Assembly (NCBI RefSeq): GCF_013359945.1
Contig: NZ_JABWCS010000212.1
Span: 1-64,000, forward strand
Reading direction: 5' to 3'
From: Paenibacillus agri
GTDB taxonomy: Bacteria > Bacillota > Bacilli > Paenibacillales > Paenibacillaceae
Length of the DNA stretch: 64,000 bases
Within the stretch, counting starts at the first letter, position 1, and the number at the start of each line of letters is the position of its first letter. This document shows, piece after piece, positions 18,527 through 27,410 of the stretch. A program made the translations under genes and the position numbers. The notes below the pieces were generated by a model, which saw nothing but the letters and a program-made list of their open reading frames with translations, ran no database searches and was not told the DNA's origin.

Positions 18527-19089
18527 TTACACGATCTCTTTTTGCACCTGATTTCGCTCCAGCAGCAGCCATATTTCATCGGCGATCTCTTCAGCGGAAT
18601 AGGGCATTTTGTTCATAATCCACCATTCCATGACCCCTACAGAAGCCGATGTCAGGAAGCGGACGAGGATTTCTTTGTTGGCGTGTTGATTGATACGATC
18701 CATAGATATCTGGTTGCTGATGCCTTGCATCATCATTTGCTGCATGTTTTGCCAGAAGTAGAACATCCCTTTATTGTTGAGCATGGAATAATAAAACAAA
18801 TGATGCCTCTCAATGTATTCAAGGGCCAGCAGCAGCGAATCTCTGATCGGTAGATGGTGATCTTCATGATTTTCCGGAACACACAGCCCCCGCAACACCT
18901 CGGAGTGCTCCTCAATGCATTTCTCCAGGAGATCATATTTATCCATGAATGTAAGTATATGGTACCTCGGTTAAGGTTGGCCCGTTCAGAGATTTGGTTA
19001 ATGGTGATTTCTTCGAACTTCTTTTCGGCCATCAGCTCAATAAATGCCTTTTTAATGGCTGACCGGGTTTTTAGTATGCGCCTGTCCAT
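18527..19089 (-). pseudogene. TetR-family regulator, disrupted by a frameshift
   Basis: From 19089 the N-terminal helix-turn-helix reads normally (RSAIKKAFIELMAEKKFEEITINQISERANLNRGTIYLH). At about 18943-18950 the frame is lost, and the expected continuation (DKYDLLEKCIEEHS ... to the stop at 18527) lies in the next frame. One extra base in CATTCATGG would restore a YLH(F)MDKYDLLEK junction typical of the family. Either a recent single-base loss or a sequencing error. It is divergent from the oxidoreductase at 19277, its probable target. Confidence 0.85.
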
Positions 19090-19276
19090 CTTTAACCTCC
19101 AATTTCTCTTCCTGATTGATAGATTTTGAACAACAAACTGCTATTCTGTTGATTAATAAACAATTCCGCAAGTATTAGCGATTGAACCCGAACAGTGCAG
19201 CCTTTACAGTTGATTTTATAGAACGAATGTTTGTAAATCAACAAGTGTCAATCTAATGTCGACAGGAGGAGCAACA

Positions 19277-20206
19277 ATGAAAGCCATAATTTTTAACAAA
19301 TACGGTGCTTCGGATGTGCTAAGAGAAGAGGATGTTGCGGTTCCGGTCATCTCTGATGATGAAGTATTGGTGGAGATGTATACTACCTCAGTTAATCCTG
19401 TGGACTGTTACATTCGCTCAGGGCAGTTGCAGGAGATGTTTCCATTAGAGCTGCCTCATATTTTGGGTACTGATATTGCCGGAATCGTTCAGGCGACAGG
19501 GAAGAATGTTGAAAATGTGCAACCAGGGGACCGGGTCTTTGGCCTCGTGAATTCTGGAAGCTACGCAGCGTATGCAAGAGTGGATAAATCTGCTGTGGTC
19601 CCCATTTCTTCGGGGATTTCTTTTGTCGAAGCAGGAGCTTTACCCGCAGTTTCAATTACAGCCTGGCAATCACTGTTTCACTACGGTAAACTCCGGAAAG
19701 GAGAACGGATACTGATTCATGCCGCAGCAGGCGGTGTAGGTCATATCGCGATTCAATTGGCCAAATGGGCAGGGGCCTATGTCATAGGAACGGCAAGCTC
19801 GCCAAACCATGATTTTGTCAGACAGTTGGGTGCGGATGAGGTCATTGATTATACAGCCGTTGATTTTACTGATGTTGTGCATAATGTGGATCTCGTTATT
19901 GATGCGATTGGTGGTGAGGTTGAGGAGAAGAGCTTTAAAGTGCTGAAGGAGGGGGGCAAGCTGATCTCGCTGATTAACCCGGCCATTACGGGAAGTGCTT
20001 CTGAGAACAATGTCGAGGCAAAATTTGCACTCATTCAGCCCCGTTCCAGTGATTTCGCGCAGATTGAAGAGTTGGTTAGGGAGCATAAGCTGAAAGTTCA
20101 TATTAGCGGTATTGTTCCACTATCACAGGTGGGCGTGGCCGAGGCGCACCGGAGATGTGAAACCCGTCATGTTAAGGGAAAAGTGGTCATCCAAATCAGG
20201 AAATAG
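19277..20206 (+). CDS. NADP-dependent zinc-free MDR oxidoreductase (quinone reductase-like)
   Basis: About 309 residues. N-terminal GroES-like domain (NPVDCYIRSG, PHILGTDIAGIVQATG, GDRVFG) and Rossmann domain with ILIHAAAGGVGHIAIQLAKWAGAYVIGTAS. The zinc ligands of alcohol dehydrogenases are absent, as in the QOR branch. Such enzymes reduce quinones or enals with NADPH. ATG 19277 follows AGGAGG. TTGATTT and AAATCAA half-sites in the promoter (19212-19240) may bind the divergent TetR protein. Confidence 0.88.
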   Translation: MKAIIFNKYGASDVLREEDVAVPVISDDEVLVEMYTTSVNPVDCYIRSGQLQEMFPLELPHILGTDIAGIVQATGKNVENVQPGDRVFGLVNSGSYAAYARVDKSAVVPISSGISFVEAGALPAVSITAWQSLFHYGKLRKGERILIHAAAGGVGHIAIQLAKWAGAYVIGTASSPNHDFVRQLGADEVIDYTAVDFTDVVHNVDLVIDAIGGEVEEKSFKVLKEGGKLISLINPAITGSASENNVEAKFALIQPRSSDFAQIEELVREHKLKVHISGIVPLSQVGVAEAHRRCETRHVKGKVVIQIRK

Positions 20207-20223
20207 ACGATGTGAAAAAACTT

Positions 20224-20270
20224 AACAGGTTTATAAAATTGCTGCTGCAGTTTTGTAGACCTGTTTTTTG
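20224..20270 (+). terminator. Terminator of the oxidoreductase gene
   Basis: AACAGGT-TA-AAAATTGC / GCAGTTTT-TA-ACCTGTT stem followed by TTTTTTG. Confidence 0.8.
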
Positions 20271-20356
20271 TTTGTTTTGTTCCCCATTGACACCGAACTC
20301 TGATTATATTACTTTAATTAGAGTATTTAAAATAAAGTATAAGGTGGAGCTGGATT

Positions 20357-21514
20357 ATGAAATCATTTCTGAAGCACAAAGGGATTTTGGGTGGCGTCTT
20401 TATGATGATCTTTTATCAGATCATAATGATCGGGATTTTTATGGGCGGGTATAGCTCGATGCCTAAGGATATCGACAAGCTTACTGTGGCCATTGTTAAC
20501 GAGGATCAGCAGGCTGGGGCAACGTTTGTGAAGGAGATTCAGGCGCAGATGCCTTTTCATGTCGTAACGAATCTGTCACTGGAACAGGCTAAGCAAGAGC
20601 TGGAGGATCGCAGCACCCATCTGGTGATGCATATTCCGCAGGATTTTACGCAGAAGCTGTCTGCGCAGGGAGAACAGGTGAAACTGGATTTTTTCATTAA
20701 CCAGTCCAATCCCGCTACTGTAAGCAGTACCATGCAGAATGTTGTCACCCAGATCACGAACAAGATCAGTACGCAATTACAGACCCAGAGCTTCGATGGT
20801 ATTCTGCAAGGTATGAAGGTGCCTGAAGCCCAGGCGCAGCAGATGGTTGCTGGTGTAATGAATAAGGTGGATGCCAATGTCGTGACGACCAATCCACAGC
20901 CAGCCGGAATGCACAATCAGATGGCTCCAATGTTCCTGACAATGTCTTCCTACGTGGGTGCGATGATCTATTCCATGATGAGTATTGGCGCTTTGAATCA
21001 ATTGAGATCCCGCCTTGGCAAATGGAAAGCCTTCTTGTCCCTGCAAGGTGTCAATGTGCTGTTGTCCTTAATTGCCCCACTTGTAGGTGTTTCATTGTAC
21101 TTCGCGGTTCATGGTTATGGCGCAGAGACATTTATGAAAGTGTGGATGGTACATTCGCTGGAAATGTTCGTCGCCATTGAGTTTACGAGTATTTGCTGTC
21201 TGCTGCTGGGGCAAGCGGGGATGATTGTGAATCTGCCGATTCTGCTGACCCAGACGATTGCTAACGGTTCCGTGGTTCCACAGGAAATGATGAGCGGAGT
21301 GTTCAAGGCCGTCAGCTACATTTCTCCGATGTTCTATACGCTGCATCTGGATTACAACTTACTGTTCGGCGGCGGCAAAACGGGGGTATATCTCACAGGC
21401 CTAGTGCTAGTGGGTCTTGGAGCGCTCTTAATTAATACGCTGATCCATCTGTTCAAGACAGTAAAACAGCCTAAAGAAGCAATAGAACCTGCACCGCAGC
21501 CGCTTTTCATGTAA
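20357..21514 (+). CDS. ABC-2/YhgE-type membrane protein (DUF3533-like)
   Basis: 385 residues: one N-terminal membrane segment (about 10-33), an extracytoplasmic region of about 180 residues (LTVAIVNEDQQAGATFVKEIQAQ) and five C-terminal membrane segments. This is the layout of YhgE/Pip and ABC-2 type permeases acting in export or phage-infection roles. GGTGGAG precedes the ATG. No ATPase gene is adjacent. The PadR gene directly after it is its probable regulator. Confidence 0.8.
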   Translation: MKSFLKHKGILGGVFMMIFYQIIMIGIFMGGYSSMPKDIDKLTVAIVNEDQQAGATFVKEIQAQMPFHVVTNLSLEQAKQELEDRSTHLVMHIPQDFTQKLSAQGEQVKLDFFINQSNPATVSSTMQNVVTQITNKISTQLQTQSFDGILQGMKVPEAQAQQMVAGVMNKVDANVVTTNPQPAGMHNQMAPMFLTMSSYVGAMIYSMMSIGALNQLRSRLGKWKAFLSLQGVNVLLSLIAPLVGVSLYFAVHGYGAETFMKVWMVHSLEMFVAIEFTSICCLLLGQAGMIVNLPILLTQTIANGSVVPQEMMSGVFKAVSYISPMFYTLHLDYNLLFGGGKTGVYLTGLVLVGLGALLINTLIHLFKTVKQPKEAIEPAPQPLFM

Positions 21515-21583
21515 AATAACAATAACGGGCTCTGAAATCTCCTCGTGGGCCCCTTTTAAATATGCATGAAGGAGAGGACACTA

Positions 21584-22123
21584 TTGTCGCTTCAAATATT
21601 TATCCTGGGTATGCTGAGTGAGGGTGAGCATCATCCATATGACATTAAGAAGAACCTCAAACCACTGGACAACACGGTGTCCATCAACGACGGGACGCTG
21701 TATTATAACTTCGAGGTGTTGTTGAAGAAGGGGCTTATAAAGAAGCTCAAAGTGGTGCAATCAGACAATCGTCCTGAGAAGACCACCTACGGTATTACGG
21801 ACAAGGGAAGGATAATGCTGGAAGAGGAAATATATGATGTTTTCAAAAATTTCAGCGATATCCGATCACTGTATTCTTCGTTGTTGTTTCTGGATAAGGT
21901 CGATCCCCATAAACTTGCTTATGTCATTGAGGAGGCCATTGAGAAGCTGAACAAAAAGGTCAGCCTCATAGAAGAAACCGATCCTGCGCTCACCATTATT
22001 CCGGTGGAGAGACGGGAAGCCGTTAGTCTGATTATGGATCATGCGAACCAAACGTATCAAAAGGATATCAACTGGCTCCATAAGGTGCTGGCTACTGTCC
22101 GTGAGCGCGCCGGGGCTGAATAG
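21584..22123 (+). CDS. PadR-family transcriptional regulator
   Basis: About 180 residues. Winged helix LQIFILGMLSEGEHHPYDIKKNLK ... DGTLYYNFEVLLKKGLIKK followed by a C-terminal helical dimerisation region. The TTG at 21584 is preferred (AAGGAGAGG eight bases upstream); the in-frame ATG 21566 overlaps that ribosome site. It probably controls the membrane protein before it. Confidence 0.88.
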   Translation: MSLQIFILGMLSEGEHHPYDIKKNLKPLDNTVSINDGTLYYNFEVLLKKGLIKKLKVVQSDNRPEKTTYGITDKGRIMLEEEIYDVFKNFSDIRSLYSSLLFLDKVDPHKLAYVIEEAIEKLNKKVSLIEETDPALTIIPVERREAVSLIMDHANQTYQKDINWLHKVLATVRERAGAE

Positions 22124-22169
22124 CAGCACAGCAAATGCTACTTCTAGTTAGTTACCGGGAGTGAGAGAT

Positions 22170-22574
22170 GTGAAAATCGCCAGATTCGATCATTTGGTGC
22201 TGACTGTCCGCGATGTAGAGGCTTCCTGCCGCTTTTATGGCGAAGTCCTTGGGATGGAGATCATCTCATTCGGACAGGACAGGAAAGCAGCAAAGTTTGG
22301 ACAACAAAAGATCAATTTCCAGCAGGTTGGCCAGGAGATTGACCCGAAAGCTAAGCGGCCGACGATGGGGTCCGGCGATTTCTGTCTGATTACCAGTGAT
22401 TCACTGATTGATGTAAAAAAGCATTTGGCAGAGCAGGGTGTCAAAATTGAATTGGGTCCGGTGGAGCGTACAGGCGCACTTGGGCCGATGTACTCCATTT
22501 ATATCAGGGATCCTGATGAGAATCTGGTTGAAATCTCTTCATATGAACCCTATGTGCGCATGCAAGGGAAATAA
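22170..22574 (+). CDS. VOC-superfamily (glyoxalase-like) protein
   Basis: About 134 residues with two beta-alpha-beta-beta-beta modules: FDHLVLTVRDVEASCRFYGEVLGM at the start and DPDENLVEIS near the end, giving the usual His...Glu metal ligands (FDHL, LVEIS). GTG 22170 follows GGGAGTGAG. Close to virulence-type VOC proteins; substrate unknown. Confidence 0.85.
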   Translation: MKIARFDHLVLTVRDVEASCRFYGEVLGMEIISFGQDRKAAKFGQQKINFQQVGQEIDPKAKRPTMGSGDFCLITSDSLIDVKKHLAEQGVKIELGPVERTGALGPMYSIYIRDPDENLVEISSYEPYVRMQGK

Positions 22575-22596
22575 AAAGGATTATATTTTTATGCAG

Positions 22597-22626
22597 ACAG
22601 CCTCTAGCTCGGGGGCTGTTTTTTTC
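22597..22626 (+). terminator. Terminator of the VOC gene
   Basis: ACAGCC / GGCTGT stem with a 10-base loop and a T7 run. The 270 bases that follow, to 22897, show no gene or clear motif. Confidence 0.8.
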
Positions 22627-22897
22627 CATTTCTAAAGGGAAGACAGGTTTCTTATTTGAATAATGTTTCATAAAAACATATCTTCTTTGGATATTTGTGG
22701 AGAGTTGGATTTCGAAGCTTGAAATTGGCAAATAGGCCTTGATCTAACTGGGCAAAAGGGATATCCAGTGTGTTGCAGTTAGCTTTTAATCATGGCTATC
22801 GCCTCTAGGCTGTTAGTTGTATAATCATGGAAGAAGAATGTGGTTATTAAAGCTCAAAGCAGGGATACATAAAGACTATAAAAAGGCGGACTCTTGA

Positions 22898-23422
22898 ATG
22901 AATTATGAATTGTTACGAGCTACTAAAAAAGAAAAAGAAATCATAAAAAACTTAATGCAATTTTATATTTATGACTTTTCTGAATTTGTATTATGTGATG
23001 TTGAAGTGGATGGACTTTTTGGGGCGTATCCTTTTTTAGACGAATATTGGGAAGAAGTTAATCAACGGTTTCCTTATGTCATTAAACAAGATAAAAAATA
23101 TGCAGGGTTTGTGTTAGTAAGGTTCATTGAATCAGAAGAACGTAATTATTTTTCAATCGCAGAGTTCTTTATTATGAAGAAGTATAGAAAAGAAGGAATT
23201 GGTAAAGCAGTAGCCAAACAACTATTCGATTTACACAAGGGCGACTGGGAGGTTTATCAATTAGAAAGTAACCAACCAGCTCAAGCTTTTTGGAACAAGA
23301 CCATTAACGAATACACACAAGGGAAATTTAAAGAACGATTCGAAGAGGGGAGAAGAATACAAGATTTTACCAACAAAGTAGAAAGAGTTGATTGTTTTGA
23401 ATCATCAGTGTCCAAAATGTAA
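22898..23422 (+). CDS. GNAT-family acetyltransferase
   Basis: 174 residues. The acetyl-CoA site reads FFIMKKYRKEGIGKAVAKQLFD, a typical R/Q-x-x-G-x-G/A motif, with the C-terminal fold marker ESNQPAQAFWNK. Substrate not deducible. The gene is clearly more AT-rich, with AAA/TTT-heavy codon use, than its surroundings, suggesting acquisition from another genome. It overlaps the small zinc-ribbon reading frame. Confidence 0.88.
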   Translation: MNYELLRATKKEKEIIKNLMQFYIYDFSEFVLCDVEVDGLFGAYPFLDEYWEEVNQRFPYVIKQDKKYAGFVLVRFIESEERNYFSIAEFFIMKKYRKEGIGKAVAKQLFDLHKGDWEVYQLESNQPAQAFWNKTINEYTQGKFKERFEEGRRIQDFTNKVERVDCFESSVSKM

Positions 23423-23591
23423 TATTGATATGACCCGCTCGAGAGCAACAAGTGCAATTGGGAAGTTCTCAGCAATAAAAGAACCAGTTAAAAATTTTAC
23501 AACAAAAGAAAGCAGTCCGATCATTCCGTTTGTATGCTCAAACTGCGGATTGACGGAGTGGTATGTAGAAAATCCTGAGAATTTCAAATGA
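23388..23591 (+). CDS. Small zinc-ribbon protein
   Basis: 67 residues with paired zinc knuckles CPKC (near residue 8) and CSNC (near residue 49), as in small nucleic-acid-binding Zn-ribbon proteins. The frame overlaps the end of the acetyltransferase by about 35 bases; TTG 23388 or 23397 are the possible starts. AT-rich like its neighbour. Confidence 0.65.
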   Translation: MIVLNHQCPKCNIDMTRSRATSAIGKFSAIKEPVKNFTTKESSPIIPFVCSNCGLTEWYVENPENFK

Positions 23592-23726
23592 AGTCTACGG
23601 TAGCCCCTTTAATTTATTCCAAATCCAAGACATGGTAAAAAGTTAAGCTTATCGCCCTTTGGTTCAGTCCTCCTTGAATAAGGTTAAGAGGCCAAGGAGT
23701 TGGCAAACCGGCATTTAACATACGAA

Positions 23727-23775
23727 GAGGTATCCTCCAGCCATTCACGGCTTGGGGGATACCTCTTTGTTTTAT
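23727..23775 (+). terminator. Terminator after the acetyltransferase/zinc-ribbon pair
   Basis: GAGGTATCCTCCAGCC / GGCTTGGGGGATACCTC stem followed by TTTGTTTTATTTT. Confidence 0.85.
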
Positions 23776-23795
23776 TTTCCAAATAATAAATATTT

Positions 23796-24470
23796 TTACC
23801 TAATCGTGTCAATAAGAGCCTTCATGCGTACCGGAATCTCTTCGCGTATTTCTGGCCAGGAGACAAATGTCTCCTCAGGCAAGGGATAGGGAACATATTC
23901 GAACGAAGGCTGAAAACTGAAGGTTCGTAAATGCGCTTCGGCTGGCGGATCGATATGTACTCCTGGCTTGAATTCACCACTGAACATGTCCGGTTCCAGC
24001 ACACCTTCGATTCCCGCTTCTTCCTGGCAGCATCTCTCGACGTTCGGGAGCAGCCGGAACAATTCTTCATGTGCGGCCATGGCGTGTTTACCAGGCTGAA
24101 CATAGATTTTGATCACACCATCATCGGTCAAATTGCTGCGGTCGCGCATTAATCCTACCAGAAAATGGCCATGGAAGCTGACTTCAGCGTACTCGATGCC
24201 ACCGTCATGATTCAGGTATACCCAAACATGCTCCAAGTCATAAATATGTTGAATGTCATAATCGTAATAAATAGCGTACTCAATGACCAGGCTATACTTG
24301 CTGGTATCGACATGGACGATCCGGTCAAAAGAAACTGAGGGTGCGGTCGTCTCAAACACAGTGACTCCTACACGATGCGGTTTGAAGGGCTCCCGGCGGT
24401 CCAAATATAGTAACGGTGCAACGCGAAGTACAGTGTCCCAGAAGGGACGAAGATGGTCGACAACAGGCAT
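23796..24470 (-). CDS. Uncharacterised protein divergent from the inositol operon
   Basis: About 224 residues, soluble, acidic. It contains an ordered central stretch YAIYYDYDIQHIYDLEHVWVYLNHD followed by AEVSFHGHF and later EPDMFSGEF. The EHVWVY...SFHGH pattern vaguely recalls the GDWEHV...HG core of Vps62/NPP1-like folds, but I would not assign it. ATG 24470 follows GGAGG. It shares the promoter region with iolD and the AAGCGCTT sites, so co-regulation is likely. Confidence 0.7.
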   Translation of the reverse strand: MPVVDHLRPFWDTVLRVAPLLYLDRREPFKPHRVGVTVFETTAPSVSFDRIVHVDTSKYSLVIEYAIYYDYDIQHIYDLEHVWVYLNHDGGIEYAEVSFHGHFLVGLMRDRSNLTDDGVIKIYVQPGKHAMAAHEELFRLLPNVERCCQEEAGIEGVLEPDMFSGEFKPGVHIDPPAEAHLRTFSFQPSFEYVPYPLPEETFVSWPEIREEIPVRMKALIDTIR

Positions 24471-24529
24471 TAGCAAAACCTCCAAGAAATAATGATTGAT
24501 TTTTTTGTCCTATTCATTGTAACATTAGA

Positions 24530-24541
24530 TTAAGCGCTTTA
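24530..24541. promoter_or_regulatory. LacI-type operator, iol site 1
   Basis: TTAAGCGCTTTA, with perfect AAGCGCTT core at 24532-24539, in the divergent region upstream of iolD. Central CG palindromes of this kind are bound by LacI-family proteins; the regulator encoded at 31957 is the obvious candidate. Confidence 0.7.
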
Positions 24542-24589
24542 CCTATACAATTAATATAAAATGATTGCATTTACATTTATTTAATTTTG

Positions 24590-24601
24590 ATAAGCGCTTA
24601 A
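24590..24601. promoter_or_regulatory. LacI-type operator, iol site 2
   Basis: ATAAGCGCTTAA, with perfect TAAGCGCTTA core, exactly 60 bp from site 1 and 22 bases before the iolD start. Two sites at this distance could support cooperative or looped repression. Confidence 0.72.
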
Positions 24602-24622
24602 CTCACAAATAGGGAGGATACA

Positions 24623-26485
24623 ATGACTACTATCCGCTTAACAATGGCACAGGCCCTATTAAGATTTCTGGATCAACAGTACATTTCCTGCGACGGAGTA
24701 GAAACAAAATTTGTTGCCGGGGTAATGGGAATCTTTGGTCATGGCAATGTAACCGGTCTTGGTGAGGCCCTGGAGCGAAGCTCAGGCAGTCTGAATTTCA
24801 TCCAAGGCAAGAATGAACAGGGGATGGCACATGCGGCCACCGCGTTCGCTAAACAACACAATCGCAAACAAATTTATGCCTGCACCACTTCCATTGGTCC
24901 CGGTGCTTTGAATATGGTTACTGCAGCCGGAACGGCAACGGTCAACCGCATTCCGCTGCTGCTTCTTCCGGGTGACAACTTTGCTTCGAGACAGCCTGAT
25001 CCGGTACTACAGCAACTTGAAGCCGGTCATGACTATACTATTTCGGCAGCCGACGCTTTTAAGCCGGTGAGCAGATTCTGGGACCGCATTGTCCGCCCTG
25101 AACAACTGATGACTTCGGCACTGAACGCGATCCGCGTGCTTACAGATCCGGCCGAGACTGGCGCGGTTACTCTGGCACTGCCACAGGATGTGCAGGCTGA
25201 AGCTTATGATTATCCGGCATCCTTCTTCGAGAAGCGTGTGCATTATGTAGAACGCCAACAACCGGCTCCCCAGACTCTGGAGAGAGCGATTGCCCTTGTG
25301 AAGTCCAAGCGCAAGCCAATGATTGTCGCCGGTGGAGGCGTTAAATATTCAGAGGCGACGAAAGCGCTTGCTGAATTTGCAGAGAAATTTGGTATTCCGG
25401 TATCGGAAACACAGGCAGGCAAGGGCTCCTTGCCTTGGAACCACCCGCTTAACGTTGGCGGAGTTGGCGTGACCGGTGCTTTGGCCGCCAACAAGGTAGC
25501 CAAAGAGGCAGACCTGATTATTGGTATCGGAACAAGATATTCCGACTTTACTACCTCATCTAAATCTGCGTTTCATCCGGAAGCGCAGTTCCTGAATATC
25601 AACATCAACCGTATGGATGGCGCCAAGCTTGACGGCGTAGCCTTGACGGGAGATGCGAAGACGGTCATCCTTCAGCTCTTGGAAGGCTTGAACGCTGCAG
25701 GTTATAGCAGTTCTTATGCTGACGGGCAGATCACCGCGCTCGGTACCGAGTGGAAGAATGAGGTAGACCGACTGTACGAACTGGAACATCCAGAAGGCTT
25801 CGCTCAGACGCGCGCACTTGGCGTCATCAACGAGACGATTGGCGACGAAGCCGTTATTGTCTGTGCGGCAGGCAGCTTGCCGGGCGACCTTCACCGCCTG
25901 TGGCGGGTCGGACAGCCAAAGGGCTACCACATGGAATATGGCTTCTCCTGTATGGGATATGAAGTCAGCGGAGCTTTCGGCGTTGCACTTGCAGAGCCGG
26001 AACGTGATGTGTACGCCTTTGTCGGAGACGGCAGTTATCTGATGCTCCACTCCGAACTGGTCACAAGCCTCCAGGAAGGGCGCAAGATCACTGTGCTGCT
26101 ATTCGACAATCATGGTTATCAATGTATTCATAACCTGCAGCGCGGACATGGTAGTGACGGCTTCGGTAACGAATTCCGTTATCGTGAACAGAGTACAGGC
26201 CGCTACACAGGAGCGCCGCTCCCGATTGATTTTGCAGCACATGCCCGCAGCCTTGGAGCAGCCGCATACAAAGCGACTACACCAGAAGAACTTGAGCAAG
26301 CCCTCAAGGCGGCGAAGGAAGAAACACGCACTACCTTAATTGAAATTCCGGTTCTTGCCGGTACGAATACCGACGGTTATGAATCCTGGTGGAATGTAGG
26401 GGTTCCCGCCGTTTCCTCAAGCACTAAAGTTACGGATGCGCATCAGGCAATGAACGAGAAGTTATCTCAGGCGAGAGTCTACTAG
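24623..26485 (+). CDS. iolD: 3D-(3,5/4)-trihydroxycyclohexane-1,2-dione hydrolase
   Basis: ThDP-dependent ring-opening enzyme of myo-inositol catabolism, giving 5-deoxy-glucuronate. 620 residues; N-terminal ThDP pyrimidine domain with catalytic Glu in FIQGKNEQGMAHAA, central domain, and C-terminal ThDP motif GDGSYLMLHSELVTSLQEGRKITVLLFDN. Closely matches the B. subtilis enzyme in length and order. First gene of the operon, with GGGAGG before the ATG. Confidence 0.95.
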   Translation: MTTIRLTMAQALLRFLDQQYISCDGVETKFVAGVMGIFGHGNVTGLGEALERSSGSLNFIQGKNEQGMAHAATAFAKQHNRKQIYACTTSIGPGALNMVTAAGTATVNRIPLLLLPGDNFASRQPDPVLQQLEAGHDYTISAADAFKPVSRFWDRIVRPEQLMTSALNAIRVLTDPAETGAVTLALPQDVQAEAYDYPASFFEKRVHYVERQQPAPQTLERAIALVKSKRKPMIVAGGGVKYSEATKALAEFAEKFGIPVSETQAGKGSLPWNHPLNVGGVGVTGALAANKVAKEADLIIGIGTRYSDFTTSSKSAFHPEAQFLNININRMDGAKLDGVALTGDAKTVILQLLEGLNAAGYSSSYADGQITALGTEWKNEVDRLYELEHPEGFAQTRALGVINETIGDEAVIVCAAGSLPGDLHRLWRVGQPKGYHMEYGFSCMGYEVSGAFGVALAEPERDVYAFVGDGSYLMLHSELVTSLQEGRKITVLLFDNHGYQCIHNLQRGHGSDGFGNEFRYREQSTGRYTGAPLPIDFAAHARSLGAAAYKATTPEELEQALKAAKEETRTTLIEIPVLAGTNTDGYESWWNVGVPAVSSSTKVTDAHQAMNEKLSQARVY

Positions 26486-26497
26486 GAGGACTAAGTG

Positions 26498-27391
26498 ATG
26501 ACACGGTTTCCATTTCAATTAGGCGTTCACCCTATTAACTGGGTCGGCGAAGATGTTAAAGAGCATGGCAATGATACCACTTACGAGCAGATTTTGGATG
26601 ATATACATTCCTTGGGTCTTAAGGGCACAGAGATGGGCAGAAAGTTCCCGACGGATCTCGCATTGCTGAAAGAAGAGCTGGCGAAGCGTGATATTCAGTT
26701 AGTCTCCCAGTGGAAATCCGTATTGTTTTCCGATCCGGCTTATCGTGAGCAGGAACTGGAAGCTTTCCGGGAACATGCCAAATTCCTGCAGAGCATGGGC
26801 AGCAAAGTTATAAGCACTTGCGAGGTAGGCGGCTCTTTGCACTTCGATCCGAGACGGACGCCAAATGAGAGTGAAGTCATTCGTCTTGATGAAGCGGGCT
26901 GGGCCAGCCTGGTTGAAGGCCTGAACGCTGCGGGCAGAATTGCCCAAGAGTATGGCTTGAAGCTGACTTACCATCATCACGGCGGCACTGCTGTAGAAAG
27001 CCCGGAAGAAATCGACAAGCTGATGGAGCTGACAGATCCACAGGCTGTATATCTGCTTTTCGATTCCGGTCATGCATTGTACGGCGGGGCGAATCCGCTG
27101 GATGTCCTGCGCAAGCATTATGATCGGGTGGCCTATGTGCATCTGAAGGATGTGCGTCCAGCGCTGCTGGAGCAGGCTAGAGCAGACGGCGTAGACTTCG
27201 TCACCTGCATCCGCAGAGGCGTGTTCACGGTTCCTGGTGATGGATGCATTGATTTCAAACCGATTATCGGCGAGCTTGTGAGCCGAAACTATACAGGCTG
27301 GGCGCTCCTCGAAGGGGAGCAGGACCCAGGCGAGCATCCGGCTCGTGAATATGCAGAGAAGGCACTCCGCTACTTGGAATCTTTACTATAA
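26498..27391 (+). CDS. iolE: Myo-inosose-2 dehydratase
   Basis: Converts 2-keto-myo-inositol to the cyclohexane dione used by IolD. About 297 residues, xylose-isomerase-like TIM barrel: GVHPINWVGED at the start, LTYHHHGGT and FDSGHALYGG in the core, VHLKDVRP and GDGCIDFKPI near the end. ATG 26498 follows AGGAGG, 12 bases after iolD. Confidence 0.95.
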   Translation: MTRFPFQLGVHPINWVGEDVKEHGNDTTYEQILDDIHSLGLKGTEMGRKFPTDLALLKEELAKRDIQLVSQWKSVLFSDPAYREQELEAFREHAKFLQSMGSKVISTCEVGGSLHFDPRRTPNESEVIRLDEAGWASLVEGLNAAGRIAQEYGLKLTYHHHGGTAVESPEEIDKLMELTDPQAVYLLFDSGHALYGGANPLDVLRKHYDRVAYVHLKDVRPALLEQARADGVDFVTCIRRGVFTVPGDGCIDFKPIIGELVSRNYTGWALLEGEQDPGEHPAREYAEKALRYLESLL

Positions 27392-27410
27392 ACGAAGGAG
27401 GGTGAACCTA

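Noticed and set aside
20212..20454. 80-codon frame on the plus strand
   Set aside because: Covers a terminator and the start of the YhgE-like gene in another frame.
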